16,115 nucleotides of DNA, taken from contig JAMCTM010000040.1 of the NCBI GenBank assembly GCA_023379465.1, positions 1 to 16,115 on the forward strand, read 5' to 3'. Made by a program: the position numbers and the translations under genes. Source of the stretch: Patescibacteria group bacterium. GTDB taxonomy: Bacteria > Patescibacteria > Microgenomatia > Levybacterales > UBA12049. The notes beneath the pieces were generated by a model. That model made no database searches. It was given only the letters and a program-made list of their open reading frames with translations, and had not been told where the DNA came from. Below, one piece after another: positions 8,042-15,589 of this stretch (the first letter of the stretch is position 1; each line of letters begins with the position of its first letter).

Positions 8042-9488
8042 CATCGCGCTTATCGCAAAAAGGTCAATAAAAGGGATTTCAATATACATTTCAAGAAGTT
8101 TATTTATTCAGCTAATAAATTTTTTGACAAATTTTACCCTGACCATTCTTTTATCCCCGGCAGTCTTCGGCGTTTATTTTATCGTTTCCTCAATCAATCA
8201 GATCTTATCTTATTTTTCCGATATCGGTCTGGCCGGGGCGCTGGTTCAAAAAAGAGCAAAGGTAGAATTAATAGAACTTCGGACAAGCTTTGCCACCCAG
8301 CAGGTTTTAGTTGGCACTATTTGCCTGGTAATGTTTATTTTATCCTCCTCAATTGGAAAATTTTATCGTTTAGATAGGCAGGGCGTCTGGCTTTTTCAAT
8401 CCTTTATCGCGGCATTTTTCCTTTCTTCCCTAAAAACTATTCCTTCCGTTATTCTTGAGCGCGGTATTCAATTTGGAAAATTGGCGATAGTGCAGGCCAT
8501 CGAGACGGTTGTTTTTAGCACAACGGCGATTATTCTGGCTATTAAAGGGTTTGGCATTTCGGCCTTTACCGTTGCGGTACTTACCCGAAGCATAAGCGGC
8601 ACCATTGCCATCTATCTTATTGCTCCCTGGAGGATTGGCTTGGCTTTTTCCAAAAGCGCTCTTTTGGAGCTTTTATCATTTGGCATACCTTTTCAATTAA
8701 ACAGCATCCTGGCCTTGGTTAAAGACGATCTTTTTATACTGTTTTTAGGCAAAATTCTGCCTTCTTATCAGCTTGGTTATATCGGTTTTGCCCAGAAGTG
8801 GGCCTTTACACCCCTAAGATTAATAATGGACAATGTGATCAAGGTTACTTTTTCATCCTTTGCCCGTCTTCAGACAGATAAAGAAAACCTAAAAAAAGCC
8901 TTTGAGAAATCTATTTTTGTGATTGCCTTATTTGTTTTCCCCATGCTGGCGATGATTTTACTGTTGTTTCCTTCGCTTTTTCATTTGGTGCCAAAGTATG
9001 CTAAATGGTCGCCTGCCTTTATTTCTTTAGGCTTTTTCGTTCTCAACGCCTTTCTGGCGTCAATGCTCGTGCCGATGACTAATCTTCTTAATGCCGTCGG
9101 AAAGATAAGGATTACGCTTTACTTCATGGTTTTCTGGACTGCTGCTACTTGGTTTATGGCCTCTGTTCTGGTAATGGTCTTTGGATTTAATCTTTTTGCC
9201 ATTGTTTCGGCCTTAATCAATTTTTCTTTTATACCCATATTTCTGATATTAAAAAGAAGCCATCTTGATTTCGATTTATTAAACAGTATAAAACTGCCGT
9301 TAATTTCTACCGCGATAATGGGCATGCTGATATTTTTGCTGGACCATCTGTTACCTGTTAGCTTTCTCTTTCTTTTTTCTCTGGCTATTTTAGGGGCGAT
9401 TATATATTTTGGTTTGATTTTTATATTAGGCAGGGATCAGCTGTATCAAGATCTCAAGATGTTAAGGGCCGGTCTTATTAACCGATGA
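8028..9488 (+). CDS. Wzx-like oligosaccharide flippase (MOP superfamily)
   Basis: This 486-residue polytopic protein of the polysaccharide-exporter branch of the MOP superfamily (Wzx/WzxC/TuaB-like) should translocate lipid-linked oligosaccharide from the inner to the outer face of the membrane. The N terminus is short and amphipathic (MEEFDIALIAKRSIKG), followed by the family pattern LSPAVFGVYFIVSSINQIL (42-60) and SDIGLAGALVQ (64-74), and about 12-14 hydrophobic segments in all. The frame also allows an ATG at 7947, but that would add 27 residues that read through the preceding gene and look unlike a flippase N terminus; 8028 has a better ribosome site. It overlaps the upstream gene by 14 bases and the downstream gene by ATGA. 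The presence of a flippase implies that the glycan is built on a lipid carrier in the cytoplasm. Confidence 0.85.
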   Translation: MEEFDIALIAKRSIKGISIYISRSLFIQLINFLTNFTLTILLSPAVFGVYFIVSSINQILSYFSDIGLAGALVQKRAKVELIELRTSFATQQVLVGTICLVMFILSSSIGKFYRLDRQGVWLFQSFIAAFFLSSLKTIPSVILERGIQFGKLAIVQAIETVVFSTTAIILAIKGFGISAFTVAVLTRSISGTIAIYLIAPWRIGLAFSKSALLELLSFGIPFQLNSILALVKDDLFILFLGKILPSYQLGYIGFAQKWAFTPLRLIMDNVIKVTFSSFARLQTDKENLKKAFEKSIFVIALFVFPMLAMILLLFPSLFHLVPKYAKWSPAFISLGFFVLNAFLASMLVPMTNLLNAVGKIRITLYFMVFWTAATWFMASVLVMVFGFNLFAIVSALINFSFIPIFLILKRSHLDFDLLNSIKLPLISTAIMGMLIFLLDHLLPVSFLFLFSLAILGAIIYFGLIFILGRDQLYQDLKMLRAGLINR

Positions 9489-10396
9489 AAAAAGTTTATA
9501 TTGTTATTGTTTATTACAGCGGTCTTCAAAATACACTGGAGTGTTTATCTTCGCTTTCAAAGATTGTTATGCCAAAGGGAATCAGCGGAGAAATATTGGT
9601 GGTTGAGAATGGCGCCAAAGAAAAAATTTCCCTCCATCCGGCGGATCAAAGATCAAAGATCAAAATTATTAGAAATGAGGAAAATCTCGGTTTTGCCGGC
9701 GGAAATAATATCGGTATTAAATACGCGCTTTCTCATCAGGCGGATTATGTCCTGCTTTTAAACAGCGACACGCTGGTTAGGGAAGATTTTCTAAAAGAAC
9801 TGCTTTTTGTTTTAGAAAAAGATGGCGGGGCCGGAATCGCCTGTCCAAAAATTTATTTTGCCAAAGGTTATGAATTTCATAAATATAAAAAGGATGAGTT
9901 GGGCAGGGTAATTTGGTACGCGGGCGGAAGAATTGACTGGCAAAATGTAATAGCCTCTCATATCGGCGTTGACGAGGTTGACGGCGGAGAGTTCAATAAA
10001 ATCAAGGAAACAGAATTTGCCACCGGCTGCTGCATGCTGATCAAAAAAGAGGCATTCGAGAAAGTAGGACTGCTGGATGAAAAGTATTTTCTTTACTATG
10101 AAGACAGCGATTTAAGCCTTAGGCTTTATAAAAAAGGGATGAAAATCATGTTTGTTCCCAAGGCTGTTATCTGGCATAAAAACGCAGGAGAAGCAGGCGG
10201 AGCGGGATCGGATCTTCAGGATTACTACATTACCAGAAACAGAATGCTTTTTGGCATGCGCTTCGCGCCTTTTAGAGCGAAAATGTCCCTTATCAGGGAA
10301 AGTATTAGATTGTTGCTAACAGGCAGGCCCTGGCAAAGAAGGGGAATCTTAGATTTTTACCTGGCAAGGTTTGGAAAAGGCAGTTACAAAATTTAA
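9485..10396 (+). CDS. GT2 glycosyltransferase, rhamnosyltransferase-like
   Basis: This 303-residue cytoplasmic GT-A enzyme resembles the WcaA/RfbF-like group that includes rhamnosyltransferases. Visible motifs are IVIVYYSG (6-13), VVENG (39-43), ENLGFAGGNNIG (66-77), the DxD-type LLNSDT (91-96), ATGCCMLIKKEAF (179-191), DEKYFLYYEDSDLSLR (198-213) with the likely catalytic acidic pair, and VIWHK (228-232). No transmembrane helix is evident. It starts with an ATGA overlap on the flippase gene and is followed four bases later by another GT2, so it probably adds one sugar to the lipid-linked intermediate. Residues 54-60 are encoded by a perfect short tandem repeat, described separately. The assignment to the family is firm; the sugar is not known. 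Confidence 0.88.
   Translation: MKKVYIVIVYYSGLQNTLECLSSLSKIVMPKGISGEILVVENGAKEKISLHPADQRSKIKIIRNEENLGFAGGNNIGIKYALSHQADYVLLLNSDTLVREDFLKELLFVLEKDGGAGIACPKIYFAKGYEFHKYKKDELGRVIWYAGGRIDWQNVIASHIGVDEVDGGEFNKIKETEFATGCCMLIKKEAFEKVGLLDEKYFLYYEDSDLSLRLYKKGMKIMFVPKAVIWHKNAGEAGGAGSDLQDYYITRNRMLFGMRFAPFRAKMSLIRESIRLLLTGRPWQRRGILDFYLARFGKGSYKI
9644..9664 (+). repeat. Three perfect 7-base tandem repeats inside the GT2 gene
   Basis: GATCAAA occurs three times without a gap at 9644-9650, 9651-9657 and 9658-9664. The array is 21 bases, exactly seven codons (residues 54-60, DQRSKIK). It falls in the loop between the VVENG motif and ENLGFAGG, a place that tolerates length change in GT2 enzymes. Confidence 0.8.
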
Positions 10397-10400
10397 CATA

Positions 10401-11156
10401 ATGGAAAACACTATTTCCGCGATTATTATCGCGAAAAACGAGGAAGAAAGGATCGCGGATTGCATAGATTCGGTTGCTTTTTGCGATGAAATTATTGTAG
10501 TTGACAACGATTCTTGCGACAGAACTTCGGAAATTGCCCAAAGGATGGGAGCGGGGGTTTATGAAATAGATTCTCAAAACTTTTCAGAGATTAGAAATTT
10601 CGGTTTGGAAAAGGCAAAAGGCAATTGGATCTTGTATGTGGATGCGGACGAAAGAATTTCAAACGAACTTCAGAAAAATATCCAATCTCAAATATCCAAT
10701 CTCCAATATTCATCCTCCGAAGCGTATAGAATTAAAAGAAAGAATTTTTATTTAGGCGGCCATGAATGGCCGTACATCGAATATTTGGAACGGCTTTTTA
10801 AGAGAGAAAATCTTAAAGGATGGAAGGGGGAAGTTCACGAGAGTCCGGTTGTTAAAGGAAAGATTGGTGAGCTTGACGGATTTCTTCTTCACTATACCCA
10901 TCGAGATTTAACCTCAATGCTTGAAAAAACAATCGAGTGGTCAAAGGTGGAAGCAGAGCTTAGGTTCAAAGCAGGTCATCCTAAGATGACCGGCTGGCGG
11001 TTTGCGAGGGTAATGACAACTGCCTTTTGGAATTCTTATATCAGGCAGAAGGGATATAAAGCCGGAACAGTTGGCGTGATCGAGAGTATTTATCAGTCAT
11101 TCAGCATGTTTGTAACTTATGCTCGGCTTTGGGAAATGCAGCAAAAAACAGTATAA
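10401..11156 (+). CDS. GT2 glycosyltransferase, WaaE/KdtX-like
   Basis: This 251-residue soluble GT-A enzyme is of the type seen in WaaE-like core glucosyltransferases. The order is SAIIIAKNEEERI (6-18), DEIIVVDNDSCDRT (29-42), NWILYVDADERIS (75-87) with the metal-binding DAD, a variable loop, YIEYLERLFKR (125-135), GEVHES (143-148) and LLHYTHRDL (162-170), then a helical C terminus. The frame extends upstream to a TTG at 10371, but the ATG at 10401 leaves only a four-base gap after the previous stop and starts right before the first strand, so it is preferred. A 14-base tandem repeat encodes residues 93-106. It is the last gene of the glycan operon. The sugar and acceptor are unknown; the LPS-like name reflects family resemblance only. 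Confidence 0.86.
   Translation: MENTISAIIIAKNEEERIADCIDSVAFCDEIIVVDNDSCDRTSEIAQRMGAGVYEIDSQNFSEIRNFGLEKAKGNWILYVDADERISNELQKNIQSQISNLQYSSSEAYRIKRKNFYLGGHEWPYIEYLERLFKRENLKGWKGEVHESPVVKGKIGELDGFLLHYTHRDLTSMLEKTIEWSKVEAELRFKAGHPKMTGWRFARVMTTAFWNSYIRQKGYKAGTVGVIESIYQSFSMFVTYARLWEMQQKTV
10677..10718 (+). repeat. 14-base tandem repeat, three copies, inside the GT2 gene
   Basis: AATATCCAATCTCA (10677-10690), AATATCCAATCTCC (10691-10704) and AATATTCATCCTCC (10705-10718) stand end to end. Copies 1 and 2 differ at one base; copy 3 differs from copy 2 at three. The total of 42 bases is exactly 14 codons and begins on a codon boundary (residues 93-106), although the unit length is not a multiple of three, so each copy is read in a different frame. 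Confidence 0.8.
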
Positions 11157-11157
11157 T
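11129..11157 (+). promoter_or_regulatory. Putative sigma70-type promoter for the type IIG gene
   Basis: TTGGGA (11129-11134, four of six matches to the -35 consensus) is separated by 17 bases from a perfect TATAAT (11152-11157). Both lie at the end of the WaaE-like gene. Transcription would begin near 11164, leaving a leader of only about 14 bases before the ATG at 11178. AT-rich DNA gives chance matches, but spacing and position are right for independent expression of the restriction-modification gene. Confidence 0.45.
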
Positions 11158-11177
11158 AAAAACAAAAAAGTTTTATA

Positions 11178-14100
11178 ATGACTAAAAATTCAGAATTTAA
11201 TAATAAAGATTCACTGCCTAAATTGGCGGACGGTCTTTTTTCCGGAACAAAAAATTTGCTTCATGGAGCAAAAACAGAAGAGGATTTGAGGATTGGGTTT
11301 GAAAAACTCCTAGAGCCAATAAAAAAAGAATTAGGAATTGAATCAGCTCCCAAATACGAGAAATCAGTGTATAAAGGCCGTTCCGATGCTCTTCATGGTC
11401 AAGTCATCATTGAATACGAGGCACCTTTTGCGTTTAGGAAATCTCAGATGGTGGAGCATGCTTATAAACAGCTTCTGAATTACATAGAAGGTGAAACAAA
11501 CAATAGAAAAGAAACTCTATTTTTATTTGCACCTAAATACATCGGGGTCGGTTTTGACGGGGAGAAAATTTTTCTTGTTCGTTACAAAGATGACAGAACT
11601 CAAGCGAAAACAGAATTTGAGACCAAAGATTTTGTTAGGATTGGTCCATTCGATTTTACTCCGCAAAGTGCCAGAACTTTTTTGATCCACCTGCGGGCTT
11701 TGTCTCGACTTCCTCTCAATGCCGAAAACTTAGCCCAAAAATTTGGCCCCCAGAGCGAACTCGCGCCAAAAATGGTTTCTGCTCTTACTAATGCCTTGAA
11801 ATACTGGGGTGATCAAACGCACATCCGCACGTTTTTTAACGAGTGGAAAAGATTGTTTGGTATTGTTTATGGCGAACAATTTACCGATGGTCATCAGGAA
11901 AAAGAAGCAGAAACACTTTCAAAACTTTATAAAGTAAGTAAAGAAACAGATTTTCAAGAGCTTTTGTTTTCTGTCCATACTTACTTTGCTTTTTTGATGA
12001 AACTTATCGCCGCCGAGCTTCTAACTTTAAGAGAAACATCTTTTGGTTCGTCTCTTGTTTTCCAGCTTGTTCACATTTCTGATGACGAACTTAAAAGCAA
12101 GCTTTCCGATATAGAGAATGGCGGAATTTACGCCAGACGCGGAATTACCAATTTTTTGGAAGGCGACTTTTTCCGCTGGTATCTTGACACTTTTGACTCG
12201 CCGGAATTAAAAGAAGCTATTAGAGAAATTGCCCGATGTCTTTCCGAATTTGAGCCTGCTACCAGCACTTTAGATCCTATTTCAACCCGCGATCTTCTCA
12301 AAAAACTTTATCAGTATTTAGTCCCACAGGAAGTCCGTCATCGCCTTGGCGAATATTACACACCCGATTGGCTGGCGGAATTATTGATAAATGAGGTCGG
12401 TTATGACGGCAACACGCTTAAAAGATTTTTGGATCCTGCCTGCGGCTCCGGTACTTTTCTTGTTTTAGCTGTTCAGCGGGCAAAAGAACATGGACAAAAA
12501 GAAAAATGGCCGCCTCTTGAAATCGCAAAAAGAATCGTGTCAAACATTTGGGGATTTGATTTAAATCCCTTGGCGGTTATCGCCGCCCGCACCAATTATC
12601 TTTTTGCTTTGGGCGATTTAGTAAATGAACTTGAACGAGTAGAAATTCCGATTTATCTTACCGATTCGGTTTTAACGCCTACCAGAACCACCGGTAATCT
12701 TTTTGGCGAATTTTTGGAAGTTTCAACTTCTGTTGGTAAATTTCAAGTTCCGGCCGAATGGGTGCGGGACGGCGGATTTTTATTGGTAAACGCCGCGCCG
12801 CTCATTGAAGAAATGGCAAAGAATCAGTATTCGGTTGATGAAGCGATGGCAAGATTTAAAAAAGAGGGATTGGTTTTTCCGTACAATGAGCAGATCGTGA
12901 AAGATTTTTACAATCAAATTTTAGAACTTGAGAAACAAAACAAAAACGGCATTTGGACAAGATTTTTGAAAAACGCTTTTGCGCCAATGGTTGCCGGCAA
13001 ATTTGATTTTGTCGTCGGCAATCCGCCGTGGATTAGGTGGGGTTATCTTTCAGAGGAATATAGAAAAGCCACAACTCCTCTTCTGAAAAAATATGATTTA
13101 TACCAGACAAAAGATTTTGCGTCTCGTAATTTAGGTGTAGGCGAAAAAGATTTTTCAATGCTTTTTACTTATGCCTCTGCCGATTATTACCTAAAAAATA
13201 GTTCAAAGCTGGGTTTTTTAATCACGCAAGAAGTATTTAAATCAAAGGGGGCCGGAGAAGGGTTTAGAAGATTTAAACTACCCAACGAGAACTATCTAAA
13301 AGTTTTAAAAGCTCATGATTTGGTTTCTGTTCAGCCGTTTGAAGGTGCGGCTAATAAAACTGCGGCAATTATTATCAAAAAAGGCGAAAAGACGACATAC
13401 CCATTGCCGTATTTTGTTTGGAATAGAAAAAAGGGTGTTGGGAAATTACCAACTGATAAATCATTTGAAGAAACAATATCTTTTTTGAAAAAAGAGCGAC
13501 TTTTTGCTAAACCGATAGGATCGCCATTCGGCTCTTGGCAAACTTTTAGAGAAGAGCAAGCGGAGATTAGAATAATTGAAGGGAGAAATCCTTACAAAGC
13601 ATGGAGAGGAACAGAAAGTGATCCCTATGGAGTACATTTAATAAAAGTCGAGAAGGTTTTATCAGACGATAGCTTGATTGTTAAAAATTTGGCAGACATA
13701 GGTAAAAGAAAAATCCAGCAAGTCGAAGAAAGAATAGAGCAAGACTTAATTTATCCAGCTATACGAGGAAGCGATATAGATCGCTGGGCAATCAATCCAG
13801 AAATTTTTATTTTATTCCCAGTTGATGCTTTAGAGAAAAATCCTTTACCAGAAACAGAAATGAGAGAGAAATATCCGAGAACTTACGGCTATCTTACTAA
13901 ATTTAAAGCAGAATTTGAGGCACGCAAATCAAAAGCAGTACAAATGATAGCAAAAAGGACAGCTTTTTATGCGATGTTAGGTTATGGTTCCTATACAATA
14001 GCGAAATACAAGGTGACGTGGAAAAGAATGAGTAATGATGTGATAGCCGGAGTTGCCTCTCAGTTTAAAACTCCTTTTGGATACAAAACAATTATACCTC

Positions 14101-14933
14101 TTGGGACAACGGCGTTTTTCTCTACCGATTCTGAATCCGAAGCGCATTATCTTTGTGCTATTATCAATTCGAATCCGGTTCGGGATTTTATTAAATCGTT
14201 TTCTTCCGCCGGTCGGGGTTTTGGCACGCCGTCGGTAATGGAACACGTTGGTATTGCAAAATTTGACCCTCAAAATCCCCTCCACCAAAAACTTTCCGAA
14301 ATCTCCAAAAACTGCCACCGATTAAAAGCTGGGTTAGGTGAAGAAACAGTCAGTAGTCGCAAAAGGTTTCCTAAGGATAGATACCCATTTTCTGATGAGC
14401 TGTGTAATTTTATGGACCAATATCCCGACTTTTTTCAATCTTTGAAATTAGCAAATCCCAAGAGATTTGAATTTATTCCGATTATTTTTACATCTCATTT
14501 ACCAAAAGGGCACCACAAATCTAATGATCAAGTTATTGGTATGTGGTATTTAGATAAGGAGAACTTAAAAAAGAATAAGAGTCCTTTATTTAAGCAAGAT
14601 TTTATTGTTAATGTAAGAAATCTCAATCAAAAATTTATTTCTTATTCTGCAAATAATAAGAATGGAAATTATGCCCGCCCTATTGCAGAATTTTTTAAAG
14701 TATATGGAAAGAATGGTAAGTTTTATCATAACGGCCGCATATGGCAACACTGGTATAATGATATCTCCGATTTACCTAATGAACCAAATCTAAAAGAATT
14801 GGCCAAAAGAGTCAAAAAAAACATTGAAAAAGAAGGCTACAAATTTGAACCCGAAGGCAGAGAAAAAGAAATTGAAAAGCTAGAGAAAGAAAACGATGGG
14901 TTGGTAAAAGAACTATTTGGTATTATAAAATAA
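11178..14933 (+). CDS. Type IIG (Eco57I-like) restriction enzyme / N6-adenine DNA methyltransferase
   Basis: This 1251-residue single-chain enzyme should methylate adenine and probably cut DNA at an unknown site. Residues 30-105 look like a PD-(D/E)xK-type nuclease region: E34, GRSD (D70), IIEYEAP (E79) and a following helix; the usual E-x-K lysine is Glu81. A helical linker leads to RHRLGEYYTPDWLAELL (387-403), then AdoMet motif I DPACGSG (419-425), GFDLNPLA (459-466), the catalytic NPPW (615-618) and LGFLITQEVFKS (678-689). Residues from about 760 to 1030 should form the target-recognition region, ending in a conserved SAGRGFGTPSVMEHVGI block. The C-terminal helical segment (1036-1051) is interrupted by about 170 unrecognised residues before it resumes at 1228-1251. 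BREX PglX is an alternative of similar size, but no other BREX gene is nearby. The gene is separated from the glycan operon by 21 bases and has its own likely promoter. Confidence 0.85.
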   Translation: MTKNSEFNNKDSLPKLADGLFSGTKNLLHGAKTEEDLRIGFEKLLEPIKKELGIESAPKYEKSVYKGRSDALHGQVIIEYEAPFAFRKSQMVEHAYKQLLNYIEGETNNRKETLFLFAPKYIGVGFDGEKIFLVRYKDDRTQAKTEFETKDFVRIGPFDFTPQSARTFLIHLRALSRLPLNAENLAQKFGPQSELAPKMVSALTNALKYWGDQTHIRTFFNEWKRLFGIVYGEQFTDGHQEKEAETLSKLYKVSKETDFQELLFSVHTYFAFLMKLIAAELLTLRETSFGSSLVFQLVHISDDELKSKLSDIENGGIYARRGITNFLEGDFFRWYLDTFDSPELKEAIREIARCLSEFEPATSTLDPISTRDLLKKLYQYLVPQEVRHRLGEYYTPDWLAELLINEVGYDGNTLKRFLDPACGSGTFLVLAVQRAKEHGQKEKWPPLEIAKRIVSNIWGFDLNPLAVIAARTNYLFALGDLVNELERVEIPIYLTDSVLTPTRTTGNLFGEFLEVSTSVGKFQVPAEWVRDGGFLLVNAAPLIEEMAKNQYSVDEAMARFKKEGLVFPYNEQIVKDFYNQILELEKQNKNGIWTRFLKNAFAPMVAGKFDFVVGNPPWIRWGYLSEEYRKATTPLLKKYDLYQTKDFASRNLGVGEKDFSMLFTYASADYYLKNSSKLGFLITQEVFKSKGAGEGFRRFKLPNENYLKVLKAHDLVSVQPFEGAANKTAAIIIKKGEKTTYPLPYFVWNRKKGVGKLPTDKSFEETISFLKKERLFAKPIGSPFGSWQTFREEQAEIRIIEGRNPYKAWRGTESDPYGVHLIKVEKVLSDDSLIVKNLADIGKRKIQQVEERIEQDLIYPAIRGSDIDRWAINPEIFILFPVDALEKNPLPETEMREKYPRTYGYLTKFKAEFEARKSKAVQMIAKRTAFYAMLGYGSYTIAKYKVTWKRMSNDVIAGVASQFKTPFGYKTIIPLGTTAFFSTDSESEAHYLCAIINSNPVRDFIKSFSSAGRGFGTPSVMEHVGIAKFDPQNPLHQKLSEISKNCHRLKAGLGEETVSSRKRFPKDRYPFSDELCNFMDQYPDFFQSLKLANPKRFEFIPIIFTSHLPKGHHKSNDQVIGMWYLDKENLKKNKSPLFKQDFIVNVRNLNQKFISYSANNKNGNYARPIAEFFKVYGKNGKFYHNGRIWQHWYNDISDLPNEPNLKELAKRVKKNIEKEGYKFEPEGREKEIEKLEKENDGLVKELFGIIK
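14334..14855 (+). other. Unrecognised inserted domain within the type IIG protein
   Basis: Codons 1053-1226 lie between a helix containing KLSEISKNCHRLKA (1038-1051) and a charged helix ending EIEKLEKENDGLVKELFGI (1231-1249). In Eco57I-like proteins I know, these two helices are usually close together at the C terminus. The intervening DNA is visibly A-rich compared with 14100-14330. The encoded segment has aromatic-rich stretches such as DQVIGMWYLD and NGRIWQHWYNDISDLP and no motif that I recognise. It may be extra target-recognition sequence or an added domain. Confidence 0.5.
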
Positions 14934-14952
14934 CTTTCTTTTGTGAAGTTTT

Positions 14953-15507
14953 ATGGGCGATAAAATGATAACAATTTTGAGTTTAATTATCGGGATACTT
15001 GGTTTCGTTGCAACTTTAATCGGTACATATTTTACTTATATCTCTTTTGTAAATCCGATAACGAGACTTAAAAAATATCTGAGAAATCCAAAAGATTGGG
15101 AAAAATTTCAAGGTATCGAAATGCACCTGTCGATTTTTAGACACAAGAAATATCCGAATTTTCAAATTATAATTGATTGGGATAAACCGGTGATTAAAAA
15201 TTATCAAGAAGAATGGATTGAGTATTATCCAGATAGAAAACATAACGCTTCTTATTTTGTGCGGCTTGAAGCAAATGGAATGTTGTTAGATAAAGAGTTG
15301 TTTGTTTCGTTGGATGGATCCAGATATTTCGTACCAGCGCCAAGGATTAGCGTGTTGGAAACAAAAAACGGAGAAAGAGATTTTTATTATGATGCTCACC
15401 AAATACAATTGGCAAATATCATCGGGAAATATTATTTTGAGGGCGAGAGTATTTATGATTTTGCGAAGAATAAAAACAGACTAAGACTAATTGAGATACG
15501 AGCATAA
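14953..15507 (+). CDS. Unrecognised single-pass membrane protein
   Basis: I do not recognise this 184-residue protein. It begins with one strongly hydrophobic segment (about 6-31, ILSLIIGILGFVATLIG and on) without a signal-peptidase site, so it is probably membrane-anchored. The remaining 150 residues form a soluble domain rich in aromatic and charged residues (EMHLSIFRHKKYPNF at 56-70, IIIDWDKP at 72-79, VSLDGSRYFVPAP at 118-130). This suggests a mixed beta domain. Met5 (14965) is an alternative start. It lies 20 bases after the type IIG gene on the same strand, so co-transcription is likely, and it might serve the same defence module; that link is inference from position alone. Confidence 0.65.
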   Translation: MGDKMITILSLIIGILGFVATLIGTYFTYISFVNPITRLKKYLRNPKDWEKFQGIEMHLSIFRHKKYPNFQIIIDWDKPVIKNYQEEWIEYYPDRKHNASYFVRLEANGMLLDKELFVSLDGSRYFVPAPRISVLETKNGERDFYYDAHQIQLANIIGKYYFEGESIYDFAKNKNRLRLIEIRA

Positions 15508-15589
15508 AGAAATGTGACATACAGATTCGATGGAGCGAAATTCGATAGCGGTTCAAAAAGCAAGAATTCTGTCAAAATAAAAAATATGA

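Noticed and set aside
10371..10400. TTG start extending the WaaE-like gene by 10 residues
   Set aside because: It would overlap the previous gene by 26 bases. The ATG at 10401 lies directly before the first beta strand and four bases after the previous stop.
9644..10718. CRISPR-like array
   Set aside because: The two repeats are contiguous short tandem units inside coding genes, without spacers.
11174..11179. Second TATAAT as a -10 element
   Set aside because: It overlaps the start codon of the type IIG gene, so it cannot drive that gene from a useful start site.
13977..14318. 113-codon open frame on the - strand within the type IIG gene
   Set aside because: It overlaps conserved coding sequence of the methyltransferase, is Arg/Lys-rich in the way typical of antisense frames, and has no recognisable motif.
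11178..14933. BREX PglX assignment
   Set aside because: Size and methyltransferase motifs are compatible, but no BREX partner gene is present, and the N-terminal nuclease-like region fits a type IIG protein better.
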